Source of the DNA: an uncultured Pseudomonadota bacterium
GTDB taxonomy: Bacteria > Pseudomonadota > Alphaproteobacteria > RF32 > CAG-239
NCBI GenBank assembly: GCA_902799835.1
Contig: CADCCF010000002.1
Span: forward strand, 220,538-284,537
DNA: 64,000 bases
Direction of reading: 5' to 3'
Under the pieces are notes generated by a model. That model had not been told where the DNA came from and searched no databases. It saw only the letters and a list, made by a program, of their open reading frames with translations. The translations under genes were made by a program, and so were the position numbers. This document shows positions 41,842-52,482 of this stretch, piece after piece. Within the stretch, counting starts at the first letter, position 1; each line of letters starts with the position of its first letter.

Positions 41842-42762
41842 ATGACAACTAAAAAAGTTTTATTGATAGTCGGTGGTTTTTCTAACGAAAGAGAAGTTAG
41901 TCTCAACGCAGGAAAAGATATCGCACGAGCTTTGCAGGAAAGTGGCTATAATGTAGTGACACATGACCTGACAGACAGTTGGAAATTGTTGGATGTGATT
42001 CGCAAAGAAAAACCAGATGTTGTATTTAACGGATTGTATGGCAACTGGGGAGAAGATGGCGAAATCCAAGGATTGCTAGACTGCCTGCAAATTCCCTATA
42101 CCCATTCCGGACTTAATGCTTCGGCTATCGGTATGAATAAATATCTGACCAAATTGGTCGCCGAAAAATGCGGAATAAAAGTTGCCAAGGGTGAAAGAAT
42201 GACCTATGGCGATTATAAACGTCATGGGACTTCAATTAGAATACCTTATGTGATTAAGCCGGTTGCCGATGGCTCATCATGTGGTGTCTTTATTGTAAAA
42301 AACGAACAAGATGTTGCTCAAATCAATTATTCTGATAACAATATTGAAGTACTGATTGAAGAATATATCGATGGACTTGAACTGACCTCAATGTGCCTTG
42401 AAGGTAAGGCTTATATCGTAACCGAACTTCGTGCCAAAAATCAGTTTTATGATTACAAGTCTAAATACACCGGTGGTATGACGGAACATATATTGCCGGC
42501 GGAGATTCCTGATGATGTCAAAAACACATGTTTGGACTATGCCGCAAAAATCCACAATGCATTGCAGTGCAATGTGATCTCGCGCACTGATTTTCGCTAC
42601 AATCCGCAAGATGGTGTGGTTATGCTGGAAATAAATACCAATCCGGGAATGACTTCATTGTCGTTGGTTCCTGAACAAGCTAAACACGCTCTCGGCATGA
42701 GCTATGCTCAGTTGTGCGATTTATTGGTTAGGAATGCCCAATGTCGGCGCTTGAAAATGTAA
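41842..42762 (+). CDS. ddl: D-alanine-D-alanine ligase
   Basis: 306 residues, standard Ddl length. Motifs: VFNGLYGNWGEDGEIQGLLDCLQIPYTHSGLNASAIGMNK, PYVIKPVADGSSCGVFIV (glycine-rich loop), VLIEEYIDGLELT, and RTDFRYNPQDGVVMLEINTNPGMTSLSLVPEQA, the metal-binding end. It makes the D-Ala-D-Ala dipeptide for peptidoglycan. In many alphaproteobacteria ddl sits in the dcw cluster; here it precedes miaA (21-nt overlap) and then the mre-rod operon, i.e. in another wall-synthesis set. Confidence 0.95.
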   Translation: MTTKKVLLIVGGFSNEREVSLNAGKDIARALQESGYNVVTHDLTDSWKLLDVIRKEKPDVVFNGLYGNWGEDGEIQGLLDCLQIPYTHSGLNASAIGMNKYLTKLVAEKCGIKVAKGERMTYGDYKRHGTSIRIPYVIKPVADGSSCGVFIVKNEQDVAQINYSDNNIEVLIEEYIDGLELTSMCLEGKAYIVTELRAKNQFYDYKSKYTGGMTEHILPAEIPDDVKNTCLDYAAKIHNALQCNVISRTDFRYNPQDGVVMLEINTNPGMTSLSLVPEQAKHALGMSYAQLCDLLVRNAQCRRLKM

Positions 42763-43616
42763 ACATAACCGAAAAAACAGTTGTTGTAATCGGCGGTCCG
42801 ACGGCTTCCGGAAAATCCGGATTAGCTCTTGATGTCGCCAAGAAATATAATGGTGTTGTCATTAATGCCGACGCTATGCAAGTCTACCAGTCTATCCCCA
42901 TTATTACGGCAGTACCTTCACTTGATGATAAAAAACAAGCCCCGCATTTGCTTTATGAAATATATCCCCCTTCGCAAAGAGGCAATGTGGCTGATTGGCT
43001 GAGCAAAGCAACTTCTGTGGTACGCGATGTTTGGGCTGAAAAAAAATTACCGATTGTTGTCGGCGGTACTGGTTTTTATATTGAGAGTTTAATCAAAGGG
43101 GTTTCACCAATTCCTGAGACAAAGAGTGAAGTTAAACAGCAAGTTGCTGATATAATTTGTCAAAAAGGTATCGCCGGTGCTTATGATTATCTGCAACAAA
43201 TTGATGCGCCAGGGGCTCAAATGATAAAACCCCAAGATACAACCCGCATCAGAAGGGCACTTGAAATTAAACTTGATACCGGACAATCAATCGAAGAATG
43301 GTTTAGAAAGCCGCTAATCAAAATTTTGCCGGAGGCCGATTTTGCAATGATAAAGTTACTACCGGCTTTGAGTGAACTGGAAGAAAAATGTTCTCGGCGA
43401 TTTGATATGATGATGGAGCAGGGGGCTTTGGCTGAGGTTGAAAATTTATTGAATATGCATTTGGATGAAAATTTACCGGCAATGAAGGCCATCGGTGTGC
43501 CGGAGCTTGGTGATTATATCAAAGGAAAAACTGACTTGAATCAGGCAGTAGCCTTGGCTAAACTGCATACAAGGCAATATGCCAAACGTCAACTTACATG
43601 GTTTAGAAACCGCTGA
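42741..43616 (+). CDS. miaA: tRNA dimethylallyltransferase
   Basis: 291 residues. GGPTASGKSGLALDVA (P-loop), INADAMQVYQ (prenyl-acceptor region), VVGGTGFYIESLIKG and the C-terminal HTRQYAKRQLTWFRNR are all typical of MiaA, which adds a dimethylallyl group to A37 of tRNAs reading codons starting with U. It overlaps the end of ddl by 22 nt, implying translational coupling. Confidence 0.95.
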   Translation: MSALENVNITEKTVVVIGGPTASGKSGLALDVAKKYNGVVINADAMQVYQSIPIITAVPSLDDKKQAPHLLYEIYPPSQRGNVADWLSKATSVVRDVWAEKKLPIVVGGTGFYIESLIKGVSPIPETKSEVKQQVADIICQKGIAGAYDYLQQIDAPGAQMIKPQDTTRIRRALEIKLDTGQSIEEWFRKPLIKILPEADFAMIKLLPALSELEEKCSRRFDMMMEQGALAEVENLLNMHLDENLPAMKAIGVPELGDYIKGKTDLNQAVALAKLHTRQYAKRQLTWFRNR

Positions 43617-43690
43617 AAAATAATTTAAAAATTTGTGTTAAAAACAGCAATTTGTTGTTGCAAGGCTTCATATATGGTTATAAAAAATAA

Positions 43691-44764
<1,074 letters not shown>

Positions 44765-44783
44765 TCGATAGTTCATTTTTATG

Positions 44784-44825
44784 CGAAAAGCCTGCCTGTG
44801 CAATTTTATTGCCGCAGGTTTTTTG
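44784..44825 (+). terminator. Hairpin after mreB (attenuating terminator)
   Basis: An outer CCTGC/GCAGG stem (44791-44795 with 44814-44818) with an inner GCAAT/ATTGC stem, followed by T6. It lies between mreB and mreC in the same transcript direction and would lower mreC-rodA levels relative to mreB, as is common. Confidence 0.7.
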
Positions 44826-44848
44826 CTTGAAAAATACAGAGAAGGTTT

Positions 44849-45703
44849 ATGAAGCGTCGCAGAAGTTTATTTTTACATTTTAATCAGCTGAGAGTGCTCC
44901 TTAGAAAATTTGCTTTGGTCACTTTATTTATAATCTCGCTAATTTTAATGTTGATGAGTAAAAATCAGTCTATATTGCTGGACTATGCCTCATCAGGCGG
45001 ATCATATGTCGCAATGCCGGTTATTCAAGTTTTAATATGGCCGGCTAAAATGGTCACCAAAGGTTATGAATATCTGGCAAACTTGTGGCACATTCAACAA
45101 GACAATGAGGCCTTGCGTGCTGAGAATGAAGCTTTGCATAAATTGCAAGATAAATATGATTCGCTGGAAATAGAAAATAAATTATTGAGTGATTTGTTGA
45201 ATTATGTAACTTTACCTCAGGCCGGTTTTATCTCTGCTAAAATGGTTGCTGAGGAAAGAGGCGCTTTTGCTCATTCCATAGTTGCCTATGTCGGAGATAA
45301 GCAAGTTAATAAAGGCGATGTGGTTTTGGCTAATGGCAGTGTGGTTGGTCGAATTGATAAGCAACTACAGTCTTATGCTAAAGTTATTTTGCTAACCGAT
45401 ATAAGTTCCAACATTCCTGTCATTATTGAAAATACTCGCATCAGAGGAATATTGAAAGGCGACAATTCGCAGTATCCTAAATTGGTGTTTACGCCATTGG
45501 ATGCAGAAATTTCTGTTGGCGATAGAATCGTGACATCCGGTGTCTCCGGTGTTTTTCCGGCTGGATTACCCATAGGCTATGTCCACTCTATTGTTAAAAA
45601 CGAGATTAAGGTCCGGTTGTTCGCTTCATTGGAAAAATTAGAATATGTTAAGATTGTCAATTATAACATAGGCGGATTGTTGGAAGACGTAGATAATGAT
45701 TGA
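44849..45703 (+). CDS. mreC: Rod-shape-determining protein MreC
   Basis: 284 residues. A membrane helix (about 23-42), a coiled coil (about 85-120) and a beta-barrel domain in which YVGDKQVNKGDVVLANGSVVGRI, TDISSNIPVIIENTRIRGIL and VGDRIVTSGVSGVFPAGLPIGYV are family hallmarks. MreC is the periplasmic scaffold linking MreB to PBP2. It overlaps mreD by 8 nt. Confidence 0.95.
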   Translation: MKRRRSLFLHFNQLRVLLRKFALVTLFIISLILMLMSKNQSILLDYASSGGSYVAMPVIQVLIWPAKMVTKGYEYLANLWHIQQDNEALRAENEALHKLQDKYDSLEIENKLLSDLLNYVTLPQAGFISAKMVAEERGAFAHSIVAYVGDKQVNKGDVVLANGSVVGRIDKQLQSYAKVILLTDISSNIPVIIENTRIRGILKGDNSQYPKLVFTPLDAEISVGDRIVTSGVSGVFPAGLPIGYVHSIVKNEIKVRLFASLEKLEYVKIVNYNIGGLLEDVDND

Positions 45704-46220
45704 AGATAATTGGCAAGATAATGCTGCATCTTTGTTTGAACGGTTATTGCCGATAGGCACAGCCGTAATTCTGATGTTGTTGACTTATGCTCCTATTTAT
45801 TTAGGCGTTTTTAATAATGTAAGAGCTGATTTAGGTTTGGTTGCCGTTTATTTTTGGATGCTTAATCGATCTGACTTATTTGATTTGAAATCAGTTGTAT
45901 TTATGGGACTGTTAGATGGCACATTGAGTTCTTCGGCTTTTGGTTTGACATTGTTTTCATATCTTCTGATGTATGTGCTGATGATAAATTTACGCAAATT
46001 CTTAAATGGTCGCTCTTTCGTAGTCGTCTGGTATGGTTTCATTGCTTTATCATTAGTTGTCTATTTGCTTAAATGGATGATTGCAACAGTATATTATGGT
46101 CAATTTCTGCCCATGACTTCATTGATGTTTTCTTATTTTCAGTGTGCGGCAATATATCCTTTGATTTCAATGTTATTAGCTTGGATTCAAAATATCTTTT
46201 TACAGGATGATGAGTTATGA
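45696..46220 (+). CDS. mreD: Rod-shape-determining protein MreD
   Basis: 174 residues with about five membrane helices; LVAVYFWMLNRSDLFDLKSVVFMGLLDGTL is the recognisable MreD segment. Small inner-membrane partner of MreC. Its end overlaps mrdA (ATGA). Confidence 0.88.
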   Translation: MIEDNWQDNAASLFERLLPIGTAVILMLLTYAPIYLGVFNNVRADLGLVAVYFWMLNRSDLFDLKSVVFMGLLDGTLSSSAFGLTLFSYLLMYVLMINLRKFLNGRSFVVVWYGFIALSLVVYLLKWMIATVYYGQFLPMTSLMFSYFQCAAIYPLISMLLAWIQNIFLQDDEL

Positions 46221-48040
46221 ATCGCGACAATGACAAAGGCAAAATTCTCATAAGCCGCTCCATGGTACTGGGCGGAATACAGCTTTTATTGCTGATTATG
46301 GTCGTGTTCAGATTGTACTATCTACAAGTTTATCAAGCAGATAAATATAAAACCTTAGCTGATGAAAACCGTATTTCAACCCGCCTCTTAGTTCCGGCTC
46401 GTGGTATAATCTACGATCGACATGGCAATATCTTAGCCGGTAATCGGCAAAATTTCCAAGCTATGATGATTCCGGAACAAACAACCAGTATTAATGATAC
46501 TCTAGCAGCTTTCAAAAGAATTATGCCGCTGAGCGTGGAGGAAGAAAAGCGGATTCGCAAGGATATTAAACGCAATCGTAGCTTTGTTCCTATCAAGGTT
46601 AAAGATAATTTGAGCTGGGAGCAGGCTACGCAAATATTATTAAACTCACCGGATTTGCCGGGGATTATGATAGACGAAGGACTTTCTCGTTACTATCCTT
46701 ATGGTAACATTATGGCTCATGTTATAGGTTATGTATCTTCGGTTTCGGATAAAGATGAAAAAGATGATCCTTTATTGGAAATGCCCAGTTTTAAAATAGG
46801 CAAATCAGGCATAGAAAGACTATTTGAAAAAGAGCTGCGCGGCAAAGCTGGTAACGTCAAGTTGGAAGTAAATGCTTATGGACGCATTATGAAGGAGATA
46901 GAGCTCATTGAGGGCGTTCCCGGAGATAGAATAGATTTAAGTTTGGACGTAAGATTACAAAAAAAAGCTTATGAACTATTAGGTGAAGAAAGCGGGGCAG
47001 TTGTAATGATGAAAGTTGATACCGGTGAGGTTTTGGCTTTTGCTTCAGCACCTTCCTTTGACCCTAATATGTTTGCTAAAGGATTATCGGTTGATAATTG
47101 GCGAAGCTTAAATGCTGATGAAAAGAAACCTTTATTGAATAAGGCTGTTTCCGGACTATATTCTCCCGGTTCCACATTTAAAATGATTGTCGGATTAGCA
47201 GCATTGGAAAGTGGCTTGCTAAAATCCCACAAGCATACGACTTGTAATGGTAAAATGATGTTGGGTAATCATACTTTCCATTGTTGGAAAAAAGATGGTC
47301 ACGGCACAATCAATCTTATTCAGGCTTTACAACATTCTTGCGATATTTTCTTCTATGAAACCGCACAAAAAATCGGTATTGCTAAAATTGCAGCGATGGC
47401 CAGAAAATTCGGACTTGGCACCAAAACCAATATCGGTATCGAAAATGAAAAAGATGGCCTTATTCCGGATGCCGAGTGGAAAAAACGGCGATTTGGAGAA
47501 TCATGGCAACTGGGCGAAACTATTATATCCGGTATCGGGCAGGGATATATTTTGACGACTCCGGTACAGTTGGCCGTAATGGTATCACGCATAGCCAATG
47601 GCGGTCAGGAAGTCGTTCCTACTTTTCGAAAAATTAGTGATGACAACAAACCTCATTTTGATAACTTGGGAATTTCTTTGCAAAATATTGATATGATCAA
47701 ACAAGGAATGTATGAAGTTGTCAATGTTGCCGGTGGTACGGCTATGGGAGCCAAATTTGATTTTAACGGGCAACAAATGGCCGGCAAAACCGGTTCAGCC
47801 CAAGTTAAAAGAATTAGTATGCGTGAGCGCCAAACCGGCGTTATAAAACAAGAAGATTTGCCTTGGAAATATCGAGATCATGCTTTGTTTGTGGCTTTTG
47901 CTCCTTTTAATAATCCTAAATATGGAGTTGCTGTTTTGGTTGAGCATGGTCGTTCCGGCTCAAAAGTTGCGGCTCCGATAGCCGGGCAAATGCTGCTTGA
48001 GGCATTAAAATTGGATGCAACAGACAAACCGGTGGATTAG
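46217..48040 (+). CDS. mrdA: Penicillin-binding protein 2 (MrdA)
   Basis: 607 residues. N-terminal membrane helix (about 17-35), dimerisation region with the R-G-I-I-Y-D-R-H-G motif, and a transpeptidase domain: SPGSTFK (S319-x-x-K322 catalytic pair), QHSCDIFFYETAQKIG (SxN-type position shifted), and KTGS (524-527). It is the class B transpeptidase of the elongasome, together with RodA. Overlaps mreD by 4 nt. Confidence 0.96.
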   Translation: MNRDNDKGKILISRSMVLGGIQLLLLIMVVFRLYYLQVYQADKYKTLADENRISTRLLVPARGIIYDRHGNILAGNRQNFQAMMIPEQTTSINDTLAAFKRIMPLSVEEEKRIRKDIKRNRSFVPIKVKDNLSWEQATQILLNSPDLPGIMIDEGLSRYYPYGNIMAHVIGYVSSVSDKDEKDDPLLEMPSFKIGKSGIERLFEKELRGKAGNVKLEVNAYGRIMKEIELIEGVPGDRIDLSLDVRLQKKAYELLGEESGAVVMMKVDTGEVLAFASAPSFDPNMFAKGLSVDNWRSLNADEKKPLLNKAVSGLYSPGSTFKMIVGLAALESGLLKSHKHTTCNGKMMLGNHTFHCWKKDGHGTINLIQALQHSCDIFFYETAQKIGIAKIAAMARKFGLGTKTNIGIENEKDGLIPDAEWKKRRFGESWQLGETIISGIGQGYILTTPVQLAVMVSRIANGGQEVVPTFRKISDDNKPHFDNLGISLQNIDMIKQGMYEVVNVAGGTAMGAKFDFNGQQMAGKTGSAQVKRISMRERQTGVIKQEDLPWKYRDHALFVAFAPFNNPKYGVAVLVEHGRSGSKVAAPIAGQMLLEALKLDATDKPVD

Positions 48041-48044
48041 TAAA

Positions 48045-49190
48045 ATGTACAAAGCTTATGAAACAAGTTTCAAAGGACAAAAGCTAAGTTTTAGCGAAAA
48101 GTTTTGGAATATAAGTTTTTCTTATATTCTGTTTATTCTGATTTTAGGGGCGATTGGCATAACCATTCTATACTCTGCCGCCAATGGTAGTTGGAATCCG
48201 TGGGCTTCCAAACAATTAATGCGTTTTGGCTTGGGCTTTGCTGTAATGATTGCTTTAATTTTCGTGGATTTGCGTTGGTTTTTACGATATGCTTATTGGT
48301 TTTACTTTGTTGTTTTGGGGTTGTTGATTGCTGTCGAAATAGGTGGGCATATCGGTATGGGTGCGCAACGTTGGATTAATTTAGGATTTATGAAATTGCA
48401 ACCATCAGAGCTGATGAAAATAGCTTTAGTATTGGCATTAGCTCGTTATTTTAACTCATCAACCTTGCAAAGTATTGAAACTATAAAAGGGGTTATAATA
48501 CCATCATTGATGGTAGTGTTTCCGGTTTTTTTGGTTATGATTCAGCCTGATTTGGGAACGGCGATTATGTTGTTGCTCACAGCCGGTGCAATGTTTTTTG
48601 CGGTTGGTGTCCAGTTATGGAAATTTATAGCACTGCTATGTTCCGCCGTAGCTGCGATGCCGATAGCTTGGCATTTTCTTCATAACTATCAAAAGAACCG
48701 CGTGCTGACATTCTTAGATCCTGAGCGTGATCCTCTTGGGGCAGGTTATCACATCATCCAATCTAAAATTGCATTAGGATCAGGGGGGATATTCGGTAAA
48801 GGATTCTTGAATGGTACCCAAAGTCACCTTAATTTTTTGCCTGAAAAACATACCGACTTTATATTTACAATGCTATCGGAAGAATTTGGTATGATTGGTG
48901 GTGTTATCGTCATAGCACTCAATGTTTTGATTATAGGTTACAGTTACTTTTTTGCTTTGCGTAGCACCAGCTATTTCGGCAAGTTGATGGCGGTTGGTTT
49001 GGCCAGCAGTTATTTTCTGTATGTAATAATCAATATTTCGATGGTATTGGGGATGTTACCTGTCGTGGGGGTTCCCTTGCCATTAATATCATATGGTGGT
49101 ACGGTCATTATGTCGGTTATGGCCGGTTTTGGAATTATTTTGGCGGTTAATGTCAATCGCACCATTAATATAGGTAAAGATCAAGGTTGA
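48045..49190 (+). CDS. rodA: Rod-shape protein RodA (SEDS glycosyltransferase)
   Basis: 381 residues from the ATG at 48045, 5 nt after mrdA. Ten hydrophobic helices and SEDS hallmarks: GAQRWINLGFMKLQPSELMKIALVLALARYF, VMIQPDLGTAIMLL, HLNFLPEKHTDFIFTMLSEEFGMIGG and GVPLPLISYGG. It polymerises glycan strands alongside MrdA. Last gene of the mre-rod operon. Confidence 0.96.
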   Translation: MYKAYETSFKGQKLSFSEKFWNISFSYILFILILGAIGITILYSAANGSWNPWASKQLMRFGLGFAVMIALIFVDLRWFLRYAYWFYFVVLGLLIAVEIGGHIGMGAQRWINLGFMKLQPSELMKIALVLALARYFNSSTLQSIETIKGVIIPSLMVVFPVFLVMIQPDLGTAIMLLLTAGAMFFAVGVQLWKFIALLCSAVAAMPIAWHFLHNYQKNRVLTFLDPERDPLGAGYHIIQSKIALGSGGIFGKGFLNGTQSHLNFLPEKHTDFIFTMLSEEFGMIGGVIVIALNVLIIGYSYFFALRSTSYFGKLMAVGLASSYFLYVIINISMVLGMLPVVGVPLPLISYGGTVIMSVMAGFGIILAVNVNRTINIGKDQG

Positions 49191-49264
49191 AAAAGTTGCT
49201 ATATTTGCTTGCTTTAGCTTCAATCAAGAGTTAAATTTAGCAAATAACGGACAAAGAGAAAGTT

Positions 49265-50542
49265 ATGGCTGCTTATAATAAATTTGAGAGTGAAAAGTTT
49301 TTTCTTGAAACAATGGCACGTATTCAACGCAATAAAGTTGAATACAAAGTGCTTTATATCAATATATCTAAACTTAAACCCAAGAATCGCCACTCGAAAT
49401 TTGTTCGCGTTGTCGCCCGAATGTTTGATAATATGGTTGCCATAGCCGAAGGAACGATGTTTGTTTTTAATAACGGCGACATTGTTATCTTGGGTAAAAA
49501 TATAACGGAAAATTTAGTAGATGAGTCAGTTGAAAAATTGCGTCGCGGTCTGATAACCGATCCGATTTGGACCAGTCAGGGTGCTGAACAATTTGCTAAG
49601 CTTTATTCTTATGAAGATTTTGATGGTATTATCGGCAGAGTTAATGAGCTTATTTTGAGTGGTAGCGATGATGATGCGCCACAAGAAATTATACCTGTTG
49701 ATGCCGGACAGATTGAGGCTGTCAAAGCTCACCTAGATGCCATGGATATTGTGGATATTATAAAGCATCAAAGTGTAATTAAGATTGAAAAGGCGGGGCA
49801 ATATTCCAAACTTTTTGAGGAATTTTATGTTGCGGTAAAAGATCTTAGTGCCAACTTTGATAAGAGCTTGGATTTAACTGCCAACAAGTGGTTGTTTTTA
49901 TATCTCACACAAACCCTTGATAAAAAAACCATGGCCTCATTTAAATTTTCTTCAATCAAAAACAAGTCTCCTTATGTAAGTGTAAATTTGAATTTGTCGT
50001 CATTATTCTCGCCGGAGTTTGATGATTTTATAAAACTGCTCAAAGATAATAATCAGTCGCTGATTGTCGAGATTCAAATTATGGACATCATAAATAATAT
50101 GCAGGCATATCTTGATGCTAAAGAATTGTTGCATCGTGCCGGTTGCCAAATTTTGCTTGATGCAGCCAGCCTAGAGATGCTTCAAGCCCTCAGTGTAGAT
50201 AAATTTGCTCCTGATTATATAAAGATATTTTGGCATCCGCTGATGGAAGATTATCAGATTGACGATAATGTAAAAAATATGCTTAGCAACATTGGAATGG
50301 ATAAGGTCATTTTGGCCAAAAGCATAGATGAAAAAGCTCTGCGGTGGGGTATAAAACATGGCATACGCTCATTCCAAGGCCCTTATATTGACAATCTTGA
50401 GGTTGCTTTGATTCGTAATCGTTGTCCCAGTGGCAAGACTTGCAGTGCGTCCGATTGTTTGAAACGCAAAAAACTGATTGCCGGCGTTGTGCGCAGTCGC
50501 TGTGCGTATCTTGATATTTTAGAGAGCGGAGTTGAAAAATAA
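49265..50542 (+). CDS. Degenerate EAL-domain protein, paralogue 1
   Basis: 425 residues, no signal peptide. The C-terminal half follows an EAL (c-di-GMP phosphodiesterase) fold in outline: VNLNLSSLFSPEF, SLIVEIQIMDIINNM (E-x-T-E position reads EIQI), ILLDAASLEMLQALSVDKFAPDYIKIFWHPLM (the D-D-F-G-x-G region is lost) and GIRSFQGPYIDNLEV (for Q-G-Y-x-F-x-x-P). The EAL motif itself is absent, so it should be non-catalytic; it may bind c-di-GMP or a partner. A cysteine cluster (RCPSGKTCSASDC) near the end is unusual. The ATG of the next gene follows at one-base overlap, and that gene is a paralogue. It follows rodA after 74 bp. Confidence 0.6.
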   Translation: MAAYNKFESEKFFLETMARIQRNKVEYKVLYINISKLKPKNRHSKFVRVVARMFDNMVAIAEGTMFVFNNGDIVILGKNITENLVDESVEKLRRGLITDPIWTSQGAEQFAKLYSYEDFDGIIGRVNELILSGSDDDAPQEIIPVDAGQIEAVKAHLDAMDIVDIIKHQSVIKIEKAGQYSKLFEEFYVAVKDLSANFDKSLDLTANKWLFLYLTQTLDKKTMASFKFSSIKNKSPYVSVNLNLSSLFSPEFDDFIKLLKDNNQSLIVEIQIMDIINNMQAYLDAKELLHRAGCQILLDAASLEMLQALSVDKFAPDYIKIFWHPLMEDYQIDDNVKNMLSNIGMDKVILAKSIDEKALRWGIKHGIRSFQGPYIDNLEVALIRNRCPSGKTCSASDCLKRKKLIAGVVRSRCAYLDILESGVEK

Positions 50543-51753
50543 TGGCAAACTCATCGCAAAATAATGTAGTTTTAGAATATATCAGTAAATTGGGCGAAAA
50601 CCTCAATTCATACATGGTGCTGTATCTTAGCTTAAGCCTTGTATCCAAAAAAGTGTTGACGGAACAAACGCTTTCATCGTTGCGAGATGTGTTTGCACAA
50701 CAAATCAAAGATGGAAATGCCAAATTATTTGATATACCCAATTCTGATATAGCTGTTATCTTTAACAAAGCAGTCAAAGACGAAATATTATCATCACTCG
50801 TTAAAATAAAACTACTTTTGCAAGAAGACGAAGCCGTAGCCAAAGTTGCTTACCTGCAAGAAAGTCCAATCGCTGTTTTTTGGGATTTAGTCAGAGAATA
50901 CGGATTGGTAAGTGAAAAATTAGCGCAAGTTTATGATAAATCTTCTCAAGATCAAGACAAAAAAAGCGCGACATCTTCTTCAAATAGCTTTTTTAACACC
51001 AAACCTCATCCGGTTGGCGAAGCTTTAACCACAGCCATGCTTGATAAAGTCCAAAAAATTATTGCTGTTTCGGATTTTTCCAGTTTTATTCGTCGTCAAC
51101 CTATTTGTGTGGTTATAGGAAAATCTATGCCACAGCGAGTGTTTGAGGAGGTATATGTTTCAATTCCTGATATGCGGGATTCGCTACTTCCCGGGGTTGA
51201 CTTGTTTGCCAATGAATGGCTGTTTTTGGCCTTGACCGAAACGCTTGATCGTCGAGTGTTAGAAATTGTTTCTCGTCATGATGATGGTGCATTGCGCGGA
51301 AATTTCAGCCTAAATATGAATGTTAATACAATTTTGTCGGATTCATTTTTGCATTTTGACGAGACAATTGATGCCTCGCAACGCAAAACCATTATGTTGG
51401 AGTTGCAGTTGGCTGATATATTCAGTGATATGCGTTCGTTTGATTTGGCCAGAACGTTTGCTCGTTCGCGTGGCTATAAAATATGTATTGACGGCATAAC
51501 CATAGATAAACTGGAATATATTAATCGTTCAAAACTTGATTGTGACTTAATGAAGATAACGTGGCATCCGGATTTTATACGCCTCATCGGGGAAGATAAA
51601 CATTTTATGGATTACACCAACAAAGCCGAACGTGCCAAGATAATTCTTTGCCGTGTTGATGACGAAAGAGCTGTTGAAATGGGCAACTCCCTAGGAATCA
51701 ACCTATATCAAGGTCGTTATATTCAAAAAATGCTCAATGCTGAGAAGCACTAG
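50542..51753 (+). CDS. Degenerate EAL-domain protein, paralogue 2
   Basis: 403 residues, with the same layout as its upstream neighbour: an N-terminal domain of ~120 residues, a linker, and an EAL-like half with LNMNVNTILSDSFL, IMLELQLADIFSDMRSFDLARTFARSRGYKICIDGITIDKLEYINRSKLDCDLMKITWHP and INLYQGRYIQ. EAL and the acidic metal residues are absent. The shared W-H-P after K-I (FWHP, TWHP) marks the two as duplicates. They overlap by one base and probably form one complex. Possible link to flagellar or cell-cycle control is inference only. Confidence 0.6.
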   Translation: MANSSQNNVVLEYISKLGENLNSYMVLYLSLSLVSKKVLTEQTLSSLRDVFAQQIKDGNAKLFDIPNSDIAVIFNKAVKDEILSSLVKIKLLLQEDEAVAKVAYLQESPIAVFWDLVREYGLVSEKLAQVYDKSSQDQDKKSATSSSNSFFNTKPHPVGEALTTAMLDKVQKIIAVSDFSSFIRRQPICVVIGKSMPQRVFEEVYVSIPDMRDSLLPGVDLFANEWLFLALTETLDRRVLEIVSRHDDGALRGNFSLNMNVNTILSDSFLHFDETIDASQRKTIMLELQLADIFSDMRSFDLARTFARSRGYKICIDGITIDKLEYINRSKLDCDLMKITWHPDFIRLIGEDKHFMDYTNKAERAKIILCRVDDERAVEMGNSLGINLYQGRYIQKMLNAEKH

Positions 51754-51932
51754 TTAAATTTTTGTTGGGTTAATCGCAAAGAATTTTTCTTCTGATTTTC
51801 TTTTTTGAGTTGCTCAATTTTGAGCATCTTTTCCCACATGTATTTGTATCTTTCCTCTTCCCACATCTCTAAAGAGACTTTAAGGTCGGTATTTTCAATT
51901 TGGTTGTCATTAAACTTGGTTTTGTCAAGCAT
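51750..51932 (-). CDS. Small highly charged protein
   Basis: 60 residues from the ATG at 51932, which has AAAGGA 7 nt upstream; a TTG two codons earlier is possible. Charged and helical (WEEERYKYMWEKMLKIEQLKKENQKK). It converges on the second EAL-like gene and shares its last bases. No family recognised. Confidence 0.55.
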   Translation of the reverse strand: MLDKTKFNDNQIENTDLKVSLEMWEEERYKYMWEKMLKIEQLKKENQKKNSLRLTQQKFN

Positions 51933-52014
51933 GAGCAAATCCTTTCGATGTTTAATATTGCCAAAATCCGGATAACGAGCTTATTATAACATAATCCTGT
52001 TAAAAAAGCAAATT

Positions 52015-52047
52015 TAAAAAATCCCCTGCAATATTTTGCAGGGGATT
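52015..52047 (-). terminator. Terminator after the toxin-immunity pair
   Basis: AATCCCCTGCA / TGCAGGGGATT stem, followed on the minus strand by a T-run. Confidence 0.85.
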
Positions 52048-52063
52048 CAATCGGTTACGAGGC

Positions 52064-52480
52064 TTATTGGATTCGCAAGAAATACTCCAAGACCTCGATT
52101 AGGTCATCGGATTCCATATCCTTGCCCATCTCGGATTCCACCCGATAGAGCTTCTCTTCGGCATAGTAGATGAGATGCGTATCGTCATCATAGCCGAGAA
52201 CGAGCTTTTTCGAAGGGGCTTGGCAGTGTTGGATGTTGTAATCACAGACATCATCGAACCATCCGCCTTCTTCTAAGCCAACCCCGAAGATATTGGCATC
52301 ATCAGCCGTCAATCCGTTGGCCTCCAGTAAAACTTTAGCAAAATCTTCCGGTAACTCGGGAAAGCCATGCTGTTTAAGTTTTACATTGCACAATTTGATT
52401 TGTGCTTCTGATGCGGGTGCATTGCAACCGGTTTGCTCTTTGATTTTTTTCATAATATTTTGATTTATAATGTTATCCAT
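52064..52480 (-). CDS. SUKH (SMI1/KNR4-like) immunity protein
   Basis: 138 residues of SUKH-superfamily pattern: the LPEDFAKVLLEANGLTADDANIFGVGLEE stretch corresponds to the 'L-P-x-d-y-x-x-f-L-x-x-N-G' hallmark, preceded by an N-terminal helix and followed by strands and a final helix (DDLIEVLEYFLRIQ). SUKH proteins are the commonest immunity proteins against nuclease toxins. The gene sits 2 nt after a putative HNH toxin, in the same transcript, which supports a protecting role. Confidence 0.75.
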   Translation of the reverse strand: MDNIINQNIMKKIKEQTGCNAPASEAQIKLCNVKLKQHGFPELPEDFAKVLLEANGLTADDANIFGVGLEEGGWFDDVCDYNIQHCQAPSKKLVLGYDDDTHLIYYAEEKLYRVESEMGKDMESDDLIEVLEYFLRIQ

Positions 52481-52482
52481 AA

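Noticed and set aside
49265..51753. Active EAL phosphodiesterases
   Set aside because: Neither the EAL motif nor the acidic metal ligands can be found; only the fold outline remains.
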